64,000 nt of DNA from Mesorhizobium sp. SARCC-RB16n (GCF_008520305.1 NZ_ML703287.1:1-64000), one strand, 5' to 3'; counted from the first letter of the stretch, positions 1 through 9,342 are shown. Notes: a model not told the origin generated them from the sequence alone. A program made the numbers and translations.

Positions 1-2
1 TC

Positions 3-152
3 CATCCGGAAAGGTTCGAAACTGTCCAAAGCCTCGATACGGCCATCAAGGGTTACATCGATTATTACAACCACCGCCGCATCAAACTGAAACTGAAAGG
101 GCTGGCCCCCGTGCAATACAGGACCCAGCCCTTAAATCCACCAGCTCAATGA
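3..152 (+). CDS. IS3-family transposase OrfB, C-terminal end (cut by window edge)
   Basis: Read in frame from base 3, the end of a protein appears that contains YIDYYNHRRIKLKLKGLAP and stops at TGA 150-152. This is the C-terminal signature of IS3-family OrfB (DDE integrase-like) transposases, closest in style to the IS150 group. Only the last 49 residues lie in the window, so it cannot be said whether the full gene is intact. A terminal inverted repeat follows directly, and the 3' end of gap lies about 40 bp further on, so the insertion sits immediately downstream of the tkt-gap operon. Confidence 0.85.
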   Translation, partial: HPERFETVQSLDTAIKGYIDYYNHRRIKLKLKGLAPVQYRTQPLNPPAQ

Positions 153-155
153 ACC

Positions 156-179
156 GTCCAACTTTACGGGGTCAGTTCA
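156..179 (+). repeat. Right terminal inverted repeat of the IS3-family element
   Basis: The segment ends in CGGGGTCAGTTCA; its complement begins TGAACTGACCCC, the usual end of IS150-group IS3 elements (TG...CA termini). It begins 4 bp after the transposase stop. The partner repeat is outside the window. Confidence 0.6.
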
Positions 180-219
180 GAAGCCGGGCGTTTCAAGTGT
201 CGAGAAGGCGGATCTTCGA

Positions 220-1230
220 TCAGGCGATGGTCTTGCCGAAAGCGACAGCGGTGTCGCCCATACGGTTGGAGAAGCCCCATTCATTGTCGTACCACGACAG
301 CACCGAAACGAAGTTGCCGTCCATCACCTTGGTCTGGTCGAGCGCCATGATCGAGGAGCGCGGATCGTGGTTGAAGTCGATCGACACGTTCGGGTGATGG
401 GTGACGCCGAGGATACCCTTCAGCTTGCCGTTGGAGGCGGCGATGACCGCCTCGTTGATTTCCTGCACTGTGGTCGAACGCTTGGCGATGAACTTGAAGT
501 CGACGACCGAGACATTCGGCGTCGGCACGCGGATCGAGATGCCGTCGAGCTTGCCCTTGAGGTCGGGCAGGACGAGGCCGATCGCCTTGGCGGCGCCGGT
601 CGAGGTCGGGATCTGCGACAGGGCGGCGGCGCGGGCGCGGTAGAGATCCTTGTGCATGGTGTCCAGCGTCGGCTGGTCGCCAGTGTAGGAATGGATCGTC
701 GTCATCATGCCCTTTTCGATGCCGACCGTCTCATGCAGGACGGCCGCAAGCGGCGCCAGGCAGTTGGTGGTACAGGACGCATTCGAGATGACGATATGAT
801 CCTTGGTCAGCTTGTCGTGGTTGATGCCGTAGACGACGGTCAAGTCAGCGCCGTCGGCGGGTGCCGAGACCAGCACGCGCTTGGCGCCGGCGGTCAGGTG
901 CGCGGCGGCCTTGTCGCGGGCGGTGAAGATGCCGGTGCATTCGAGCGCGATGTCGACGCCGAGTTCCTTCCACGGCAACTGTGTCGGGTCCTTGATCGCG
1001 GTGACCTTGAACTTCTCCTTGCCGACGGTGATCTGGTCGCCGTCGACCGACACTTCATGCGGGAAGCGGCCGTGCACACTGTCGTATCGCAGCAGGTGGG
1101 CGTTGGTCTCGACCGGGCCGAGATCGTTGACGGCGACGACATCGATGTCCCTGCGGCCGGACTCATGGATGGCACGCAGGATGTTGCGGCCGATGCGGCC
1201 AAATCCGTTGATGGCAACTCTGACAGTCAT
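220..1230 (-). CDS. gap: Type I glyceraldehyde-3-phosphate dehydrogenase
   Basis: Converts glyceraldehyde 3-phosphate, NAD(P)+ and phosphate to 1,3-bisphosphoglycerate in the cytosol. The 336 residues match the family length. The N-terminal Rossmann motif [10 protein letters not shown] (7-16), the active-site stretch [12 protein letters not shown] with Cys153, and the general base His180 in TIHSYTGDQ are all present, as is the C-terminal [13 protein letters not shown]. The ATG at 1230 is preceded by a GGGAG-type ribosome site. It lies 212 bp downstream of tkt on the same strand, an arrangement common in rhizobia where tkt, gap and pgk cluster; pgk is not in the window. An IS3-type insertion follows its 3' end. 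Function is certain; cofactor preference is not. Confidence 0.97.
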   Translation of the reverse strand: MTVRVAINGFGRIGRNILRAIHESGRRDIDVVAVNDLGPVETNAHLLRYDSVHGRFPHEVSVDGDQITVGKEKFKVTAIKDPTQLPWKELGVDIALECTGIFTARDKAAAHLTAGAKRVLVSAPADGADLTVVYGINHDKLTKDHIVISNASCTTNCLAPLAAVLHETVGIEKGMMTTIHSYTGDQPTLDTMHKDLYRARAAALSQIPTSTGAAKAIGLVLPDLKGKLDGISIRVPTPNVSVVDFKFIAKRSTTVQEINEAVIAASNGKLKGILGVTHHPNVSIDFNHDPRSSIMALDQTKVMDGNFVSVLSWYDNEWGFSNRMGDTAVAFGKTIA

Positions 1231-1344
1231 TTTTCTCTCCCGGGGAGCTGGAGGGCAGACGATTGGTCCGCAGCTTCATAGCGGCGGACGGGCAAAGAAT
1301 CCAGCCGCAGCGGGCTGCATTTAAATCGATTAGGTTGGGCCAGT

Positions 1345-1377
1345 CCGGCGAAACCGCTTTTAAAGCCACTTCGCCGG
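1345..1377 (-). other. Hairpin in the tkt-gap spacer
   Basis: CCGGCGAA (1345-1352) pairs with TTCGCCGG (1370-1377), and GCTTT/AAAGC pair inside. It lies in the 212-bp spacer between tkt and gap. No T-tract follows on the minus strand, so it is not a classical terminator for tkt; mRNA processing or differential stability is a reasonable guess. The rest of the spacer (1231-1442) shows no gene. Confidence 0.45.
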
Positions 1378-1442
1378 GGATTTTGTTTCGTGCATGTCGT
1401 TATCCCGAAACCGCGATACACTTTTGGGCGACATACCCGGGC

Positions 1443-3434
1443 TCACTTGCCGTGCAGACGGGCTTCCGCTGCCTTGGCGGCTGCATCGGCGGTGATGCCG
1501 AAATGCGGATAGAGCTGCTCGATGGTGCCCGAGGCGCCGAAGCCGGTCATGCCGATGAAGATGCCGTCGGAGCCGATGAACTGATCCCAGCCCTGGCGGA
1601 TGCCGGCTTCGATCGCCATCTTGATCGGCGCGTTGCCAATCGTCTTCTTGCGGTAATCGTCGCTCTGCTTGTCGAACAGTTCGAAGCAAGGCACCGAGAC
1701 AACGCGGGTTGGGTGACCATGCTTCTCCAGGAGGTCGCGGGCGCCGAGCGCAATCTCGACCTCGGAGCCGGTGGCGAAGATCGTCACCGCCGCCTCACCG
1801 CTGGCTGCGGCGAGCTCATAGGCGCCCTGGCTGCTCAAGTTCTTTTCGGTGAACTCGGTGCGAACGGTCGGCAGGTTCTGACGGGTCAGCGCCAGGGTCG
1901 ACGGCGTTTTTTCGGATTCGAGCGCGATCTGCCAGCATTCGGCGGTTTCCACGGCATCGGCCGGACGGAACACATTGTGGTTGGGAATGGCGCGCAGGGC
2001 CGCCATGTGCTCGACCGGCTGGTGGGTCGGGCCGTCTTCGCCCAGACCAATGGAATCATGGGTCATGACGAAGATCGAGCGGATGCCCATCAGCGAGGCA
2101 AGCCGCATCGAGGGGCGGGCGTAATCGGAGAAGCACAGGAAGGTGCCGCCATAGGCGATGAGGCCGCCATGCAGCGTCAGGCCGTTGATGGCCGCGGCCA
2201 TGCCATGCTCGCGGATGCCGTAATGGACATAGCGCTGGCCGTAATCGTCCGGCGTGATGTTCTTGGTCTGGCTGGTCTTGGTGTTGTTGGAGCCGGTCAG
2301 ATCGGCTGAGCCGCCGATGGTTTCCGGCACCGCGCCGTTGATGACTTCCAGCGCCATTTCCGACGATTTGCGGGTGGCGACCTTCGGCTTGTCAGCCGTA
2401 AGCTTTTTCTTGTAGTCGGCGATGACGGCGTCGAAGTTCGCCGGCAGCTTGCCCGCGGTACGGCGCTCGAACTCGGCCTTCAGCTTCGGATCGGCCTTGG
2501 CGAGGCGGCCTTCCCAGTCGGTACGCGGCTTGGCGCCGGCCTTGCCGGCGGTGCGCCATGCGTCGAGGATGTCGGCCGGGATTTCGAAGGGCGGCGAGTC
2601 CCAGTTGAAGAACTTGCGCGCGCCGGCGATCTCGTCGGCGCCGAGCGGCGAGCCGTGCGCCTTGTTGGTGCCGGCCTTGGTCGGGGCGCCGAAGCCAATG
2701 GTCGTCTTGCAGGCGATCATCGTCGGCTTGTCGGAATGGCGGGCGGCTTCGATGGCATAGGCGATCGCTTCCGGATCGGTGCCGTCGATATGGCTGGCAT
2801 TCCAGCCGGAGGCCTGGAAGCGGGCGACCTGATCGGTGTTGTCGGCGAGCGAGACCGGACCGTCGATCGAGATGTTGTTGTTGTCCCAGAAGACGATCAG
2901 CTTGTTGAGCTTGAGATGCCCGGCAAGCGCGATGGCTTCCTGGGAAACGCCTTCCATCAGACAGCCGTCACCGGCCAGCACGTATGTATAGTGGTCGACG
3001 AGGTCGTTGCCGAAGGCGGCGTTCATGATGCGCTCGCCCAGCGCGAAGCCGACCGAATTGGCGAGGCCCTGGCCGAGCGGGCCGGTCGTCGTCTCGATGC
3101 CGGTGGCATGGCCGTATTCGGGATGGCCCGCCGTTTTCGAACCCAGCTGGCGGAAGTGCTTGATCTGGTCGATGGTCATGTCTTCGTAGCCGGTCAGATG
3201 CAGCAACGAGTAGAGCAGCATCGAGCCATGGCCGGCCGACAGGATGAAGCGGTCGCGGTCGGCCCAGTGCGGGGCCTTGGGGTCGTATTTCAGAAAGCGG
3301 GTGAACAGCACCGTGGCGATGTCGGCGCAGCCCATGGGCAGGCCGGGATGGCCGGAATTCGCCTTTTCGACGGCGTCCATGGAGAGAAAGCGGATCGCAT
3401 TGGCCATCCGGTCATGTTGTTCACGCGACGTCAT
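1443..3434 (-). CDS. tkt: Transketolase
   Basis: Thiamine-diphosphate enzyme that moves two-carbon units between sugar phosphates in the pentose phosphate pathway. With the ATG at 3434 the protein has 663 residues, the normal length. This start is preferred over an in-frame one 60 bases upstream because GGAGG lies 5 bases before it and the protein then opens [20 protein letters not shown], as in relatives. Visible motifs are GHPGLPMG, the ThDP motif GDGCLMEG followed by NNN, the pyrimidine-domain [13 protein letters not shown] with the catalytic Glu, and [14 protein letters not shown]. It is the upstream member of a tkt-gap unit. Confidence 0.97.
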   Translation of the reverse strand: MTSREQHDRMANAIRFLSMDAVEKANSGHPGLPMGCADIATVLFTRFLKYDPKAPHWADRDRFILSAGHGSMLLYSLLHLTGYEDMTIDQIKHFRQLGSKTAGHPEYGHATGIETTTGPLGQGLANSVGFALGERIMNAAFGNDLVDHYTYVLAGDGCLMEGVSQEAIALAGHLKLNKLIVFWDNNNISIDGPVSLADNTDQVARFQASGWNASHIDGTDPEAIAYAIEAARHSDKPTMIACKTTIGFGAPTKAGTNKAHGSPLGADEIAGARKFFNWDSPPFEIPADILDAWRTAGKAGAKPRTDWEGRLAKADPKLKAEFERRTAGKLPANFDAVIADYKKKLTADKPKVATRKSSEMALEVINGAVPETIGGSADLTGSNNTKTSQTKNITPDDYGQRYVHYGIREHGMAAAINGLTLHGGLIAYGGTFLCFSDYARPSMRLASLMGIRSIFVMTHDSIGLGEDGPTHQPVEHMAALRAIPNHNVFRPADAVETAECWQIALESEKTPSTLALTRQNLPTVRTEFTEKNLSSQGAYELAAASGEAAVTIFATGSEVEIALGARDLLEKHGHPTRVVSVPCFELFDKQSDDYRKKTIGNAPIKMAIEAGIRQGWDQFIGSDGIFIGMTGFGASGTIEQLYPHFGITADAAAKAAEARLHGK

Positions 3435-3694
3435 GGTACCTCCAGGGTGGGGGTTTGGGGGCTTGGGAGAGCCCTTGAAAAGGGTGCGCGACACATAGCA
3501 GGCGCGGGCTTTTAGTCAACAAATCGGGTGCACATTTGCCGGTCTTGTGATGCCGGAGGCAGGTCTACTTTAGCGTTAGCGGGGGACAGTCGCGAGAGCT
3601 TTGTTGACGTTGCCTTCACCCGGTGCCTAATGTTTCCGGGATAACGCGTTCTGAACGCGAACGATTCGGTGATGGGCAGGGCAGGACGAAGGCC

Positions 3695-3967
3695 ATGACC
3701 GGGGAAAGCACGCTCAAGGAAGTAATCGCCAGGCTGGGCAGGGCCATCGAAGGGCTGGAAAACGCCGTCGCGGCCAAGCTCGAGCATGAACGGGACTATT
3801 CGGAAGCCGAGGCCGAAGTGCAACGGATGAATGCCGATCGCTCCCGGCTGGCGCAGGAGCTCGACAATTCCGAAGCGCGCGCCGAACGGCTGGAAGATGC
3901 CAACAAGGAAGTATCGCGACGGCTGGTGACCGCGATGGAAACCATCCGCGCCGTGTTGGACAGATAG
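3695..3967 (+). CDS. Small coiled-coil protein, DUF4164-like
   Basis: A 90-residue protein whose central part is almost wholly charged heptad-like sequence (residues about 25-75 rich in E, R, A and L), predicting one long coiled coil. Proteins of this kind are regularly found directly upstream of zapA in Rhizobiales and are labelled DUF4164; that family assignment rests on context and style. The ATG at 3695 follows a GAAGG ribosome site; an upstream extension to 3623 is open but has no convincing ribosome site. The gene ends 11 bp before zapA, so the two are probably co-transcribed and may both act at the division site, which is inference. Confidence 0.7.
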   Translation: MTGESTLKEVIARLGRAIEGLENAVAAKLEHERDYSEAEAEVQRMNADRSRLAQELDNSEARAERLEDANKEVSRRLVTAMETIRAVLDR

Positions 3968-3978
3968 GAGCTGGCCCG

Positions 3979-4344
3979 ATGGCACAGGTCACGGTTTCAA
4001 TCGACGGCAAGCAGTACCGCATGGCCTGCGACGAGGGCCAGGAAGAGCATCTGATCGATCTCGCCGAACGCTTCGACCGTTATGTCTCGCATCTGAAGGA
4101 TTCTTTTGGCGAGATCGGCGACCAGCGGCTGACCGTCATGGCTGGCATCATGGTCATGGACGAGCTTTCCGAGCTGCAGAAGCGCGTCAAGGGCATGGAG
4201 AGCGAAGTGCTGACCTTGCGCAAGACGCGCGACGAGGCGCTGACCAAGGCCGACAAGAGCGACAGCGTGCTGACCAACGCGCTCGGCGCCTTGGCGCAGC
4301 GCATGGAAGATCTGGCGACGTCACTGGCGATCAACAAGGCCTGA
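3979..4344 (+). CDS. zapA: Cell division protein ZapA
   Basis: A 121-residue FtsZ-ring-associated protein that bundles FtsZ filaments. The N-terminal half matches the ZapA globular domain (VTVSIDGKQYRMACDEGQEE, then HLIDLAERFD and DQRLTVMAGIMVMDEL), and the C-terminal half is a coiled coil from about residue 65, as expected. A ribosome site (AGGAG) precedes the ATG. It lies 11 bp behind the small coiled-coil gene. In Proteobacteria 6S RNA often follows zapA; see the next entry. Confidence 0.92.
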   Translation: MAQVTVSIDGKQYRMACDEGQEEHLIDLAERFDRYVSHLKDSFGEIGDQRLTVMAGIMVMDELSELQKRVKGMESEVLTLRKTRDEALTKADKSDSVLTNALGALAQRMEDLATSLAINKA

Positions 4345-4554
4345 GGGGCCTCGCCGATCCTGGCGTTTGTCTCATGCCCGATGTCACGCTTAATTTTTCG
4401 CCCCGATCCGGGGGCGCGGAAAAATTTTTGCGCGTCGGGTGACTAGCCGTCATCTCCAGCGTTTAATCAGTCACGTAGCGGTGCTACGACTAGGTGCCTG
4501 CGCCGGCCGCCGAAAAGAATGCCGGCTGCATTTCACAAGGGGTAGGGATAGGTC
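4345..4554. other. Intergenic region between zapA and peroxiredoxin with two hairpins
   Basis: No protein gene. An imperfect inverted repeat (AATTTTTCGCCCC near 4391-4403 against GGGGCGCGGAAAAATT near 4412-4428) and a perfect short hairpin (CGTAGC-GGT-GCTACG, near 4474-4488) are visible. The first could end zapA transcription, though a T-tract is poorly placed. The zapA-downstream position is where 6S RNA often lies, but I could not recognise its conserved bubble here. The promoter of the peroxiredoxin gene must also lie here. Confidence 0.4.
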
Positions 4555-5214
4555 ATGAGTCTTCGTATCAACGATATCGCGCCGGACTTCACCGCCGAGA
4601 CCACGCAAGGGACCATCAAATTCCATGACTGGATCGGCGACGGTTGGGCGATCCTGTTCAGCCATCCGAAGAACTTCACGCCGGTCTGCACGACCGAGCT
4701 TGGCACGATGGCGGGGCTCGAGGGCGAGTTCAAGAAGCGCAACGTCAAGATCATCGGCATTTCGGTCGACCCGGTCGAAAGCCACGGCAAATGGCAGGAC
4801 GACATCAAGACCGCGACCGGCCATTCGGTGCATTACCCGCTGATCGGCGACAAGGACCTCAAGGTTGCCAAACTCTATGACATGCTGCCAGGCGGCGCCG
4901 GCGAAACCTCGGAAGGCCGCACACCCGCCGACAATGCCACCGTGCGCTCGGTCTACGTCATTGGACCGGACAAGAAGATCAAGCTGGTGCTGACCTACCC
5001 GATGACGACGGGGCGCAACTTCGACGAGATCCTGCGCGCGGTCGATTCCATGCAGCTTACCGCCAAGCACCAGGTGGCGACGCCGGCGAACTGGAAGCAG
5101 GGCGAGGACGTCATCATCACGGCTGCCGTTTCCAACGAGGATGCGATCAAGCGCTTCGGCGCCTACGAGACCATCCTGCCCTATCTCAGGAAGACCAAGC
5201 AGCCTTCCGCCTGA
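4555..5214 (+). CDS. 1-Cys peroxiredoxin (Prx6 type)
   Basis: Cytosolic thiol peroxidase reducing hydrogen peroxide and organic peroxides. The peroxidatic cysteine is Cys45 in HPKNFTPVCTTELG, and the protein contains no other cysteine, so it must be a 1-Cys enzyme relying on an external thiol. The 219 residues, the long C-terminal extension and the later GRNFDEILRAVDSMQ and TPANWKQGEDV segments are characteristic of the Prx6 subfamily rather than AhpC. A GGGG-type ribosome site lies upstream of the ATG. The following metallo-beta-lactamase gene is also linked to sulfur/redox chemistry, so co-expression is plausible but unproven. Confidence 0.93.
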   Translation: MSLRINDIAPDFTAETTQGTIKFHDWIGDGWAILFSHPKNFTPVCTTELGTMAGLEGEFKKRNVKIIGISVDPVESHGKWQDDIKTATGHSVHYPLIGDKDLKVAKLYDMLPGGAGETSEGRTPADNATVRSVYVIGPDKKIKLVLTYPMTTGRNFDEILRAVDSMQLTAKHQVATPANWKQGEDVIITAAVSNEDAIKRFGAYETILPYLRKTKQPSA

Positions 5215-5359
5215 AGCCAGCGCGTCAGAACCGTTTTTGGCTTTTCCGCTTCCGCGAGCCAAGTCATGCTTGACTGGTCCGCGGGAGCGGACAACCATGC
5301 TCGCAATGAGTTCCGGTGGAGAAAATCCTTCCTGCCGGTCGTGGGTGAGGGAGCCGGAA

Positions 5360-6232
5360 GTGGATGTAGCTTTGGCAAGGCCTTCGGTCCGCGGCTTCTA
5401 TGACAAGCCGACCGGGGCCATCCAGTATGTCGTCGCGGACCCGGCGACGAAGCGATGCGCCATCATCGATCCAATCCTGGATTTCGACGAGAAATCCGGC
5501 GCGACCGGCACGAGGAGCGCGGATGCCCTGCTCGATTTCGTCAGAGAAAACGGGCTGGAACTGGAGTGGATCCTCGACACCCACCCGCACGCCGACCATT
5601 TCTCGGCGGCGCATTACCTGAAACAGAAGATCGGAGCGCTGACGGCGATCGGCGACAGGGTCGTCGACGTCCAGGCACTTTGGAAGGTCATCTACAACTG
5701 GCCGGATTTTTCCGCCGACGGCACGCAGTGGGACAGGCTGTTCGCCGAGGGGGAGACGTTCCGGGTCGGAACCCTTCCGGTCAGGGTGCTGTTCTCACCC
5801 GGACATACGCTGGCGTCGATCACCTATGTGGTGGGGGATGCGGCCTTCGTGCATGATACGGTGTTCATGCCCGACAGCGGCACGGCGAGGACGGATTTCC
5901 CCGGCGGCAGCGCCGCGCGGCTCTGGCGCTCGATCCAGGACATCCTGGCGTTGCCCAACGAGACGCGCGTCTTCGTCGGCCATGATTATCAGGCCGGTGG
6001 CCGCGAGCCCCGGTGGGAAAGCACAGTGGCGATACAGAAATCCACCAACATCCATCTTGTCGCCGCACGCACAGAGGCTGAGTTCGTTGCTTTGCGCGAG
6101 GCGCGTGACAAGACATTGCCGATGCCACGGCTGATCCTGCATGCGCTGCAGGTCAACATGAATGGCGGGCGGCTGCCGGAACCGGAAGCCAATGGCCGGC
6201 GGTACCTCAAATTCCCGCTGGACGGGCTTTGA
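5360..6232 (+). CDS. Metallo-beta-lactamase fold hydrolase, persulfide dioxygenase (ETHE1/Blh)-like
   Basis: A 290-residue protein with a complete metal site: HPHADH in LDTHPHADHFSAAH, the next histidine in FSPGHTLAS, the bridging aspartate in MPDSGTARTDFPGG, and the last histidine in VFVGHDY. The DSGTARTDFPGG stretch is typical of ETHE1/Blh-type persulfide dioxygenases, which oxidise glutathione persulfide, and separates it from glyoxalase II. The GTG at 5360 is chosen because GGGAG lies 7 bases upstream and relatives begin near the ARPSVRGFYD segment; an ATG at 5297 with its own GGGAG is a real alternative. It lies 145 bp downstream of the peroxiredoxin. No ArsR/BigR-type regulator is adjacent. 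Exact substrate is inferred. Confidence 0.85.
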   Translation: MDVALARPSVRGFYDKPTGAIQYVVADPATKRCAIIDPILDFDEKSGATGTRSADALLDFVRENGLELEWILDTHPHADHFSAAHYLKQKIGALTAIGDRVVDVQALWKVIYNWPDFSADGTQWDRLFAEGETFRVGTLPVRVLFSPGHTLASITYVVGDAAFVHDTVFMPDSGTARTDFPGGSAARLWRSIQDILALPNETRVFVGHDYQAGGREPRWESTVAIQKSTNIHLVAARTEAEFVALREARDKTLPMPRLILHALQVNMNGGRLPEPEANGRRYLKFPLDGL

Positions 6233-6261
6233 GGCAACCATGGCTCCGGCTGCTTGTGTAC

Positions 6262-6291
6262 AAAAAAGCGGCGCCAGTTTCCCGGCGCCGC
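6262..6291 (-). terminator. Intrinsic terminator of rpoH
   Basis: On the minus strand GCGGCGCC and GGCGCCGC form a perfect 8-bp stem around an 8-base loop, followed by six T residues. It starts about 26 bp after the rpoH stop codon. It may also stop transcription of the plus-strand hydrolase gene, but the T-tract on that side is poor. Confidence 0.9.
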
Positions 6292-6316
6292 TTGTATCTC
6301 CTGACCGATCCCGGCT

Positions 6317-7228
6317 TTAAGCCGCCGGCTGTGCCTCGATGGTGCGCAGCGCCTGCATCTGGCGCTTGGCGGCGGCCTTGACGGCATCCTGCACCTTCTC
6401 GAAGGCGCGCACCTCGATCTGGCGAACACGCTCGCGGCTGATATCGAACTCGGCCGACAGCTCTTCCAGGGTGAGCGGCTCTTCCGCGAGGCGACGCGCC
6501 TCGAAGATGCGCCGCTCGCGATCGTTGAGCACGGCCAGAGCGCCCGACAGCATGCCGCGCCGATTTTCCAGCTCGTCCTGCTCGATCAGCATCTCTTCCT
6601 GGCTTTCGTGGTCATCGACCAGCCAGTCCTGCCATTCGCCGGACTCGCCTTCCGTCGCCCGGATCGGCGCGTTGAGCGACGCGTCGCCGGACAGGCGGCG
6701 ATTCATCGACACCACCTCGGCCTCGGAAACGTTCAGCCGCGTGGCGATTTCGGCGATCTGGTCGGGCTTGAGGTCGCCGTCGTCCAGCGCCTGGATCTTG
6801 CCCTTCACCTTGCGGAGATTGAAGAACAGGCGCTTCTGGTTGGCGGTCGTGCCCATCTTGACCAGGCTCCACGAGCGCAGGATGTATTCCTGGATCGAGG
6901 CCTTGATCCACCACATGGCGTAGGTGGCGAGGCGGAAGCCCCGCTCGGGTTCGAATTTCTTGACGGCCTGCATCAGGCCGACATTGCCTTCCGAGATCAC
7001 TTCGCCGATCGGCAGGCCGTAGCCGCGATAGCCCATGGCGATCTTGGCGACGAGCCTCAAGTGACTGGTGACGAGCTTGTGCGCGGCCGTGGTGTCTTCA
7101 TGCTCGGCATAACGCTTGGCGAGCATGTACTCTTCCTGCGGCTGAAGCATGGGAAAGCGGCGGATTTCTTCCAGGTAGCGGCTGAGGCCGCCTTCGCCGG
7201 AAACGATACTGGGTAATGACTGGGCCAT
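6317..7228 (-). CDS. rpoH: RNA polymerase heat-shock sigma factor RpoH (sigma-32)
   Basis: Directs RNA polymerase to heat-shock promoters. The 303 residues show region 2 (KLVTSHLRLVAKIAMGYRGY, then GNVGLMQAVKKFEPERG and FATYAMWWIKASIQEYI-like sequence), the RpoH-specific box QKRLFFNLRKVK between regions 2 and 3, and region 4 with EPLTLEELSAEFDISRERVR. Rhizobia often carry two rpoH genes; which paralogue this is cannot be told. A strong terminator follows. It lies downstream of rluD on the same strand with a 190-bp AT-rich spacer (7229-7418) that must hold its promoter or promoters; I could not fix a -35/-10 pair there with confidence. Confidence 0.95.
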   Translation of the reverse strand: MAQSLPSIVSGEGGLSRYLEEIRRFPMLQPQEEYMLAKRYAEHEDTTAAHKLVTSHLRLVAKIAMGYRGYGLPIGEVISEGNVGLMQAVKKFEPERGFRLATYAMWWIKASIQEYILRSWSLVKMGTTANQKRLFFNLRKVKGKIQALDDGDLKPDQIAEIATRLNVSEAEVVSMNRRLSGDASLNAPIRATEGESGEWQDWLVDDHESQEEMLIEQDELENRRGMLSGALAVLNDRERRIFEARRLAEEPLTLEELSAEFDISRERVRQIEVRAFEKVQDAVKAAAKRQMQALRTIEAQPAA

Positions 7229-7418
7229 GATAGCGCCCCCTCTCTATTGGAGTGATGCCCCCGAAACGCGGCGGGCATGTGACGCGAGCACCAAAAGGCT
7301 CGCCCGCGACAACAGATCTTATACAGGAACAAAACCAGAAAAGACAGGCATTTGTTCAACACGAAACAGTGTGTCACGTTGAAGTGAACAATGCCACTCA
7401 GGTTTTTTGATGGCAGGT

Positions 7419-8489
7419 TCAGAGTTTGCGAAAGCCACCGACGAGTTCCTCCACGTCCCTTGGTATCGGCGCCTCGAACCTCATCGTTAGATGGGTAGTG
7501 GGATGCCGAAATGCAAGGAGCCAGGCATGCAAGGCTTGCCGGGAAAATGCCTTGACCTGACTTTTCAGGGGCTCCGGCAGTCGATTGGCCTTGGTGCGGA
7601 AGGCCTGGCCGTAGTCCGGGTCGCCAATGACGGGATGGCCGATATGGGCCATGTGGACGCGGATCTGGTGGGTGCGGCCGGTCTCCAGCCGGCATTCGAC
7701 GAGGCTTGCGGTGGCGAATTCCCGCTGGTCCTCGCCGAAACGCTCCTGAACGGCAAAGCGGGTGACGGCGTGGCGTGCGTCGTCGCGGCCTTCCGGCACG
7801 ACAGCGCGGCGCACCCGGTCGGCGGCGCGGCCAAGCGGCGCATCGACCGTTCCAGTCGGCCTCTGCGGTATGCCCCAGACCAGCGCCAGGTAGGCGCGTT
7901 CGAGGTCGCCCGTCAGGCCGTGGTCGGCGAAGGCCTCCGACAGCGCCTTGTGGGCGCGATCGGTCTTGGCGACCACCATGACGCCGCTGGTCTCCTTGTC
8001 GAGGCGGTGGACGATGCCCGGCCGGCGCACCCCGCCAATGCCAGACAGGCTGTCGCCGCAATGATGAATCAGCGCATTGACCAGCGTGCCGGTCCAGTTG
8101 CCGGCGCCGGGGTGCACGACAAGCCCCGCCGGCTTGTTGACGACGATCAACTCATCGTCTTCGTAGAGCACGTCGAGCGCTATGTCCTCGCCCAGCGGCT
8201 GCGCCGGTTCCGGTTCCGGCATGGTGACGGATACACTCTCGCCGGCAGCCATCTTGCGCTTGGTTTCTTCGATGACCTTGTCGCCGATGCGCACAGCGCC
8301 CTGTCTGATCAGCATCTGCACGCGGCTGCGCGACATGTCTGGACCAAGACTGGCGGCCAGCCACTGGTCAAGGCGCTGGCCGGCAGCATCCGCGCTCACG
8401 ACCAGCACCGTCGGCTCGGCCCCTGTGAATCGGTCCTCCATCAATTGGTCCTCTATTAATTCAGGAGCCTCTTCGTTATGAGCGCTCAT
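7419..8489 (-). CDS. rluD: Ribosomal large-subunit pseudouridine synthase, RluD type
   Basis: Isomerises specific uridines of 23S rRNA helix 69 to pseudouridine. An N-terminal S4 RNA-binding domain (GQRLDQWLAASLGPDMSRSR) is followed by the RluA-family catalytic domain with GIVHRLDKETSGVMVVAKTD; the catalytic aspartate is about residue 164. LETGRTHQIRVHMAHIGHP is also present. Three in-frame ATGs (8489, 8516, 8609) are possible; 8489 is preferred because the upper ones run into the divergent gene starting at 8515, but 8516 cannot be excluded. Its position before rpoH is conserved in several Rhizobiales. Confidence 0.9.
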   Translation of the reverse strand: MSAHNEEAPELIEDQLMEDRFTGAEPTVLVVSADAAGQRLDQWLAASLGPDMSRSRVQMLIRQGAVRIGDKVIEETKRKMAAGESVSVTMPEPEPAQPLGEDIALDVLYEDDELIVVNKPAGLVVHPGAGNWTGTLVNALIHHCGDSLSGIGGVRRPGIVHRLDKETSGVMVVAKTDRAHKALSEAFADHGLTGDLERAYLALVWGIPQRPTGTVDAPLGRAADRVRRAVVPEGRDDARHAVTRFAVQERFGEDQREFATASLVECRLETGRTHQIRVHMAHIGHPVIGDPDYGQAFRTKANRLPEPLKSQVKAFSRQALHAWLLAFRHPTTHLTMRFEAPIPRDVEELVGGFRKL

Positions 8490-8514
8490 CGAAAACCGTT
8501 CCGGAATATCTGCC

Positions 8515-8898
8515 ATGGCCCGGCCCGATGCCGACGAAGACCAGGAAAAGCCACTCGACCCAGAAATTGCCAAGGTGCGGGGCAAGCTTATCCGCTTCAT
8601 GGCCATCAATCTGGGCCTGCTTTTGCTGGCCCTTATGGTTGTGATCGCAGCGATTGTCTACAAATCACGCAAGGCAACACCGGATAGCCCGCCGCTGGCC
8701 GGTGACATCCAGGTGCCCGCCGGCGAACCGCTCAGCGGCGACATCGTGCTGCCGGTCGGTTCCAGTGTGGTCAGCCAGTCGATATCCGGCAATCGCGTCT
8801 CGATCGATGCCGAGCTTTCCGACGGCAGCCGTGCGATCTTCGTATATGATATAGCAGAGCGCCGCTTGATCGGCCGTTTTGCAATCCGCAACAAATAG
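8515..8898 (+). CDS. Small single-pass membrane protein, unknown function
   Basis: A 127-residue protein with an acidic cytosolic N-terminus, one strong transmembrane segment (about residues 29-49, FMAINLGLLLLALMVVIAAI) and a soluble C-terminal part of beta-rich sequence that probably faces the periplasm. No known catalytic motif. It is transcribed divergently from rluD, and the two start codons are only about 26 bp apart, so their promoters must overlap each other's genes. Similar short proteins beside rluD occur in other Rhizobiales; I cannot name the family with certainty. Confidence 0.75.
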   Translation: MARPDADEDQEKPLDPEIAKVRGKLIRFMAINLGLLLLALMVVIAAIVYKSRKATPDSPPLAGDIQVPAGEPLSGDIVLPVGSSVVSQSISGNRVSIDAELSDGSRAIFVYDIAERRLIGRFAIRNK

Positions 8899-8934
8899 GC
8901 AGGCAACAATGCAGCAAACGAGCTTGCCGCGGAC

Positions 8935-9342
8935 ATGACGGAATTCGCCGAACATCGCCGTGTCGCGACCGTGACGCTGGTCGTCGCCGACTATGACGAA
9001 GCGATCGCCTGGTATGTCGGGCGGCTGGGCTTCCTGTTGCTCGAGGATGTCGATCTCGGCGGCGGCAAGCGCTGGGTGATCGTCGCGCCGGCAAACGGGC
9101 AGGGCGCCAGGCTGCTGCTTGCCGGGGCGTCCGACGAGGCGCAGAGGAAAAGCATCGGCAACCAGACCGGGGGCCGCGTCTTCCTGTTCCTCGAAACCGA
9201 CGACTTTGCCCGCGACCATGCCGCAATGCTGGACAATGGCGTCGAATTCCGCGAGGCGCCGCGTTTCGAACCCTACGGCATCGTGGCCGTTTTCGCCGAT
9301 CTCCATGGCAATCTGTGGGACCTGATCCAGCCAAAACGCTAG
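8935..9342 (+). CDS. VOC-superfamily protein (glyoxalase/bleomycin-resistance/dioxygenase fold)
   Basis: A 135-residue protein with the two beta-alpha-beta-beta-beta modules of the VOC fold: RVATVTLVVADYDEAIAWYV near the N-terminus and VFLFLETDDFARDHAAML followed by GIVAVFADLHGNLWDLIQP in the second half. VOC proteins bind a divalent metal and act as lyases, isomerases, dioxygenases or drug-binding proteins; the substrate here cannot be predicted. It starts 36 bp after the membrane protein gene and probably shares its transcript. It is the last core gene before tRNA-Glu. Confidence 0.85.
   Translation: MTEFAEHRRVATVTLVVADYDEAIAWYVGRLGFLLLEDVDLGGGKRWVIVAPANGQGARLLLAGASDEAQRKSIGNQTGGRVFLFLETDDFARDHAAMLDNGVEFREAPRFEPYGIVAVFADLHGNLWDLIQPKR

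Noticed and set aside
4345-4554. 6S RNA downstream of zapA
   Set aside because: Position is suggestive, but the long closing stem and central open bubble of 6S RNA could not be traced; only two small hairpins were seen. Infernal with the 6S model would decide.
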